Positions 61,862 to 64,000 of a DNA stretch of 64,000 nt are shown in pieces. The notes beneath the pieces are model-generated. The model had not been told where the DNA came from. It did no database searches and saw only the letters and a program-made list of their open reading frames with translations. The stretch covers positions 13,129,501-13,193,500 of the forward strand of contig NC_053422.1 in assembly GCF_016859285.1 (NCBI RefSeq), written 5' to 3'. The DNA is from Xiphias gladius (Eukaryota; Chordata; Actinopteri; Istiophoriformes; Xiphiidae). Made by a program: the position numbers and the translations under genes. Each line of letters begins with the position of its first letter. The first letter of the stretch is position 1.

Positions 61862-61933
61862 GACTCTGTGGCGCAACGGTAGCGCGTCTGACTCCAGATC
61901 AGAAGGTTGTGTGTTCAAATCACATCAGGGTCA
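61862..61933 (+). tRNA. tRNA-Trp (CCA), array copy 7, intact
   Basis: Identical to copy 1 over 72 nt; leader reads GTTCAGTCTTTACCG, shared with copy 8. Anticodon at 61894-61896. Confidence 0.93.
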
Positions 61934-62275
61934 ATGTTTCTGCTTTAAACTGGTCAGAAAACCAATGTCTTTCAACTATTGCCCTTGCTACTGTTCTAAA
62001 CAACTGTATATGCAGTATAACACTATGTGGTGAAAGACGCAAAGACCTCTGATACAATGTTATCGGAGCCTAGAATGGACAACAAAACTTTGAAATTCTC
62101 AGAATTGCTCTGCCCAGACTGCTGTTATCTGACATCTTTGTGTACCGAATACACAACTGATTTCATACGATCAAAGACGAGTTCAGTTCTCAATCCTCAA
62201 ATTTAAATTGAAATTCAAAGCTTATTGAGTGTTTGCTCTGTGCCCATTGATGGACTTGTGGTTCAGTCTTTACCG

Positions 62276-62347
62276 GACTCTGTGGCGCAACGGTAGCGCG
62301 TCTGACTCCAGATCAGAAGGTTGTGTGTTCAAATCACATCAGGGTCA
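62276..62347 (+). tRNA. tRNA-Trp (CCA), array copy 8, intact
   Basis: Identical to copy 1 over 72 nt. The unit is almost the same as that of copy 7, suggesting a very recent duplication. Anticodon at 62308-62310. Confidence 0.93.
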
Positions 62348-62689
62348 ATGTTTCTGCTTTAAACTGGTCAGAAAACCAATGTCTTTCAACTATTGCCCTT
62401 GCTACTGTTCTAAACAACTGTATATGCAGTATAACACTATGTGGTGAAAGACGCAAAGACCTCTGACACAATGTTATCGGAGCCTAGAATGGACAACAAA
62501 ACTTTGAAATTCTCAGAATTGCTCTGCCCAGACTGCTGTTATCTGACATCTTTCTGTACCGAATACACAGCTGATTTCATACGATCAAAGATGAGTTCAG
62601 TTCTCAATCCTCAAATTTAAATTTAAATTCAAAGCTTATTGAGTGTTTGCTCTGTGCCCATTGATGGACTTGTGATCCACTCTTTACCA

Positions 62690-62758
62690 GACTCTGTGCA
62701 ATGGTAGCGCGTCTGACTCCAGATCAGAAGGTTGTGTGTTCAAATCACATCAGGGTCA
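62690..62758 (+). pseudogene. tRNA-Trp pseudogene, array copy 9 (D-arm deletion)
   Basis: 69 nt, same form as copy 2 (GTGCAATGGTAGCGCG). D arm cannot close; other arms intact. Confidence 0.8.
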
Positions 62759-63097
62759 ATGTTTCTGCTTTAAACTGGTCAGAAAACCAATGTCTTTCAA
62801 CTATTGCCCTTGCTACTGTTCTAAACAACTGTATATGCAGTATAACACTATGTGGTGAAAGACGCAAAGACCTCTGACACAATGTTATCGGAGCCTAGAA
62901 TGGACAACAAAACTTTGAAATTCTCAGAACTGCTCTGCCCAGACTGCTGTTATCTGACATCTTTCTGTACCGAATACACAGCTGATTTCATACGATCAAA
63001 GATGAGTTCAGTTCTCAATCAAATTTAAATTGAAATTCAAAGCTTATTGAGTGTTTGCTCTGTGCCCATTGATGGACTTGTGGTCCAGTTTTTACCG

Positions 63098-63169
63098 GAC
63101 TCTGTGGCGCAACGGTAGCGCGTCTGACTCCAGATCAGAAGGTTGTGTGTTCAAATCACATCAGGGTCA
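63098..63169 (+). tRNA. tRNA-Trp (CCA), array copy 10, intact
   Basis: Identical to copy 1 over 72 nt. A TTTTT sits just upstream in the leader (about 63089-63093) rather than downstream. Anticodon at 63130-63132. Confidence 0.93.
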
Positions 63170-63503
63170 ATGTTTCTGCTTTAAACTGGTCAGAAAACCA
63201 ATGTCTTTCAACTATTACCCTTGCTACTGTTCTAAACAACTGTATATGCAGTATAACACTATGTGGTCAAAGACCTCTGACACAATGTTATCGGAGCCTA
63301 GAATGGACAACAAAACTTTGAAATTCTCAGAATTGCTCTGCCCAGACTGCTGTTATCTGACATCTTTCTGTACCGAATACACAGCTGATTTCATACGATC
63401 AAAGATGAGTTCAGTTCTCAATCCTCAAATTTAAATTGAAATTCAAAGCTTATTGAGTGTTTGCTCTGTGCCCATTGATGGACTTATGATCCACTCTTTA
63501 CCA

Positions 63504-63572
63504 GACTCTGTGCAATGGTAGCGTGTCTGACTCCAGATCAGAAGGTTGTGTGTTCAAATCACATCAGGGTCA
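63504..63572 (+). pseudogene. tRNA-Trp pseudogene, array copy 11 (D-arm deletion)
   Basis: 69 nt, GTGCAATGGTAGCGTG: the common deletion with one additional change in the 3' D stem. Confidence 0.8.
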
Positions 63573-63911
63573 ATGTTTCTGCTTTAAACTGGTCAGAAAA
63601 CCAATGTCTTTCAACTATTGCCCTTGCTACTGTTCTAAACAACTGTATATGCAGTATAACACTATGTGGTGAAAGACGCAAAGACCTCTGACACAATGTT
63701 ATCGGAGCCTAGAATGGACAACAAAACTTTGAAATTCTCAGAACTGCTCTGCCCAGACTGCTGTTATCTGACATCTTTCTGTACCGAATACACAGCTGAT
63801 TTCATACGATCAAAGATGAGTTCAGTTCTCAATCAAATTTAAATTGAAATTCAAAGCTTATTGAGTGTTTGCTCTGTGCCCATTGATGGACTTGTGGTCC
63901 ACTCTTTACAG

Positions 63912-63983
63912 GACTCTGTAGCGCAACGGTAGAGCGTCTGACTCCAGATCAGAAGGTTGTGTGTTCAAATCACATCAGGGTCA
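63912..63983 (+). tRNA. tRNA-Trp (CCA), array copy 12, variant D stem
   Basis: 72 nt; shares A at position 9, the GAGC D stem and the TTTACAGGACTCTGTAG leader with copy 3, but has the standard CACAT T stem. The unit continues past the window edge. Confidence 0.7.
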
Positions 63984-64000
63984 ATGTTTCTGCTTTAAAC

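Larger units (their letters stand above)
59200..64000 (+). repeat. Tandem array of about 410-bp units, each with a tRNA-Trp(CCA) gene or relic
   Basis: Eleven and a half near-identical units in head-to-tail order run off the right edge. Starts of successive tRNA sequences are 414, 411, 403, 414, 411, 411, 414, 414, 408, 406 and 408 bp apart. The first partial unit begins near 59200 at TTGAAGTTCTCAGAATTGCT. Each unit holds the tRNA, a conserved 3' flank (AATGTTTCTGCTTTAAACTG), a segment TGCTCTGCCCAGACTGCTGT, an AAATTTAAATTGAAATTC block and a 5' leader ending TTTACC(A/G)GACTCTG. Units differ mainly by point changes and small indels, pointing to recent unequal exchange or gene conversion. Confidence 0.97.

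Noticed and set aside
60579-63434. Repeated 72-codon open frames (and one of 127) in the right-hand array
   Set aside because: Each is a read-through of the tRNA-Trp sequence and its flanks; the RNGSASDSRSEG phrase is the translated tRNA itself. Recurrence reflects the tandem array, not a protein family.
59200-64000. CRISPR-like regular repeats
   Set aside because: Units are about 410 bp, carry tRNA genes, and lie in vertebrate DNA; spacing and content do not fit a CRISPR array.

Overview
This window is vertebrate nuclear DNA, almost certainly from a ray-finned (teleost, probably spiny-rayed) fish. The genes are split into many short exons with GT-AG introns. The protein families are animal-specific, and the interspersed repeats (L2-type LINE, Tc1 remnant, tRNA-derived SINEs, several families I recognise as common in teleosts) fit a teleost. 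Seven of the eight protein genes have human counterparts clustered on 11q12-q13 (ATG2A, NXF1, BSCL2, RNASEH2C, ZBTB3, TRPT1, FERMT3), so this is a conserved synteny block.

Layout, left to right: the 5' part of atg2a (minus, 19-6674, first eight coding exons, continues off the left edge); an L2-like LINE remnant (7260-9180); complete nxf1 (minus, 10103-20794, 21 coding exons); a gene-poor CpG-richer stretch with repeats (20.8-24.3 kb); a complete inositol-trisphosphate 3-kinase gene (minus, 24358-30102); complete bscl2/seipin (minus, 31699-34559); a repeat-rich gap; complete rnaseh2c (plus, 38909-40613); complete zbtb3 (minus, 43290-47133) with a dead Tc1-like transposon in its intron; trpt1 (plus, 48309-51140), head-to-head with zbtb3; the 3' ten coding exons of fermt3 (minus, 52526-57547), tail-to-tail with trpt1; and, from about 59.2 kb to the right edge, a tandem array of roughly 410-bp units each carrying a tRNA-Trp(CCA) gene or a decayed copy.

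Exon coordinates were assigned by hand from splice signals and homology. For nxf1, itpk, bscl2, rnaseh2c, zbtb3 and trpt1 the summed coding length is a multiple of three with no internal stop, which supports the models. The genes are mostly unrelated housekeeping or cell-type genes (autophagic lipid transfer, mRNA export, inositol phosphate signalling, lipid droplets, RNA/DNA hybrid removal, transcription, tRNA splicing, integrin activation) that share neighbourhood rather than a pathway.

The two most striking non-coding signals are (1) a constitutive-transport-element-like RNA motif in nxf1 intron 10, the intron in which the human gene carries its own CTE, and (2) the tRNA-Trp array, in which intact copies are interspersed with copies sharing a D-arm deletion and no unit carries a canonical Pol III terminator just downstream.
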